Of a stretch of DNA of 5,869 nt, positions 5,634-5,869 are shown one piece after another (the first letter of the stretch is position 1; each line of letters opens with the position of its first letter). The stretch is taken from assembly GCA_024277475.1 (NCBI GenBank), contig JAJRVC010000042.1, positions 1-5,869 on the forward strand. The letters are read 5' to 3'. The position numbers and the translations under genes are program-made. The notes beneath the pieces were generated by a model. It worked only from the letters and a program-made list of their open reading frames with translations. It had not been told where the DNA came from and did not search any database. The DNA comes from Deltaproteobacteria bacterium. GTDB taxonomy: Bacteria > Desulfobacterota > Desulfobacteria > Desulfobacterales > JAFDCJ01.

Positions 5634-5759
5634 TAAACAACATGGCAAATAGTGGCTAATGGTCTGTCATTATATCAAATATAATAGTAAAGATAACATT
5701 TTCCGGATATCCCCCCTGGTGAATTCAAAGGATGGGGATCTATTTTGCCATGTTGTTTA
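5634..5759. repeat. 126-base element bounded by 16-base inverted repeats
   Basis: TAAACAACATGGCAAA at 5634-5649 is the perfect reverse complement of 5744-5759. The 94 bases between are AT-rich and hold a small hairpin, TTATAT-CAA-ATATAA (5670-5684). A further pair, GATCCCCAT (5618-5626) and ATGGGGATC (5732-5740), lies in crossing rather than nested order. The size and terminal inverted repeats recall a small non-autonomous mobile element, but I see no target-site duplication. The left arm lies in the cinA leader. Confidence 0.65.
5669..5674 (-). promoter_or_regulatory. Candidate -10 box for cinA
   Basis: The minus strand reads TATAAT exactly, about 70 bases upstream of ATG 5600. No good TTGACA-like box lies 16-18 bases further upstream; the nearest is GTTATC. 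It falls inside the 5634-5759 inverted-repeat element, so that element may supply the promoter. Confidence 0.35.
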
Positions 5760-5768
5760 CCCTGCGGG

Positions 5769-5864
5769 AAAGCCGGAGAACTTCAGATCCTGTGTTGTCA
5801 AGGATTCGAGGTAAACGACTACAACTTCACCCTTGACGCCTTGGCTCTGAAGCCCTCCGGCTTT
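5769..5864. repeat. 96-base nested inverted repeat
   Basis: The outer arms are 5769-5786 and 5847-5864. Ten bases (AAAGCCGGAG with CTCCGGCTTT) pair perfectly, then a two-base mismatch, then six more (CTTCAG with CTGAAG). Inside, GTCAAGG (5797-5803) pairs with CCTTGAC (5831-5837) in nested order, leaving a 27-base apical loop. This fits a long structured hairpin, a palindromic dispersed repeat or a transposon end. The left arm contains most of copy B of the 19-base repeat (5773-5791). Only a short T-run follows the right arm. Confidence 0.7.
5773..5791. repeat. 19-base degenerate repeat, copy B
   Basis: CCGGAGAACTTCAGATCCT matches copy A at 4192-4210 at 16 of 19 positions. Here it forms most of the left arm of the nested inverted repeat. 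Copy A has no equivalent right arm nearby, so copy A may be a truncated relative. Confidence 0.45.
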
Positions 5865-5869
5865 TGCAA

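Larger units (their letters stand above)
5757..5867 (-). other. Short open frame running off the window end, coding status doubtful
   Basis: A minus-strand frame open from the window edge ends in KFSGFPAG and a TAA at 5759-5757. It could be the last 36 residues of an upstream gene. The plus strand is also open here from 5697 to the edge, in a Cys-rich frame with no ATG. Both overlap the inverted repeat at 5769-5864, and neither matches a family I know. Confidence 0.12.

Noticed and set aside
5601..5648. TTG start giving a 16-residue longer CinA
   Set aside because: The added residues derive from the inverted repeat, while ATG 5600 has a good ribosome-binding site and matches the family start.

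Overview
This window probably comes from an anaerobic bacterium, possibly a Desulfobacterota relative. That is an inference from an IorA-type thiamine-diphosphate (ThDP) enzyme, mixed base composition and long spacers full of micro-repeats; no marker gene is present to prove it. All four convincing protein genes lie on the minus strand, so transcription runs from high to low coordinates. No tRNA, rRNA, transposase or CRISPR array was recognised.

In order of transcription: (1) 5869-5601 is a non-genic leader with two inverted repeats (5634-5759 and 5769-5864) and a possible promoter -10 box. (2) 5600-4365 encodes a CinA-family protein whose N-terminal nucleotide-binding domain is intact but whose C-terminal PncC-like domain has lost its catalytic signatures. 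(3) 4364-4153 is a 212-base spacer with a perfect 12-base palindrome and a 19-base element that recurs, degenerate, in the leader. (4) 4152-3274 encodes a GTG-initiated 6-phosphogluconate-dehydrogenase-like oxidoreductase with a DUF1932 C-terminus. (5) Only 29 bases later, 3244-1556 encodes an IorA-like 2-oxoacid oxidoreductase alpha subunit that lacks the usual C-terminal ferredoxin domain. (6) 1555-1035 is a 521-base spacer made largely of short periodic repeats, an inverted 9-base-period array and a pyrimidine-rich tract. (7) 1034-87 encodes a lambda-crystallin/L-gulonate-3-dehydrogenase-like member of the 3-hydroxyacyl-CoA dehydrogenase superfamily. (8) 86-1 repeats part of the pyrimidine-rich sequence.

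The DUF1932 dehydrogenase and the IorA-like enzyme are almost certainly co-transcribed. With the second dehydrogenase they suggest a small pathway linking hydroxy- or sugar-acid oxidation to 2-oxo acid cleavage, but the substrate cannot be read from the sequence. No IorB-type gamma subunit or separate ferredoxin lies in the window. The most unusual points are the ferredoxin-less IorA, the degenerate CinA C-terminus and the highly structured spacers. I do not see a clear, wholly new defence or mobile system.
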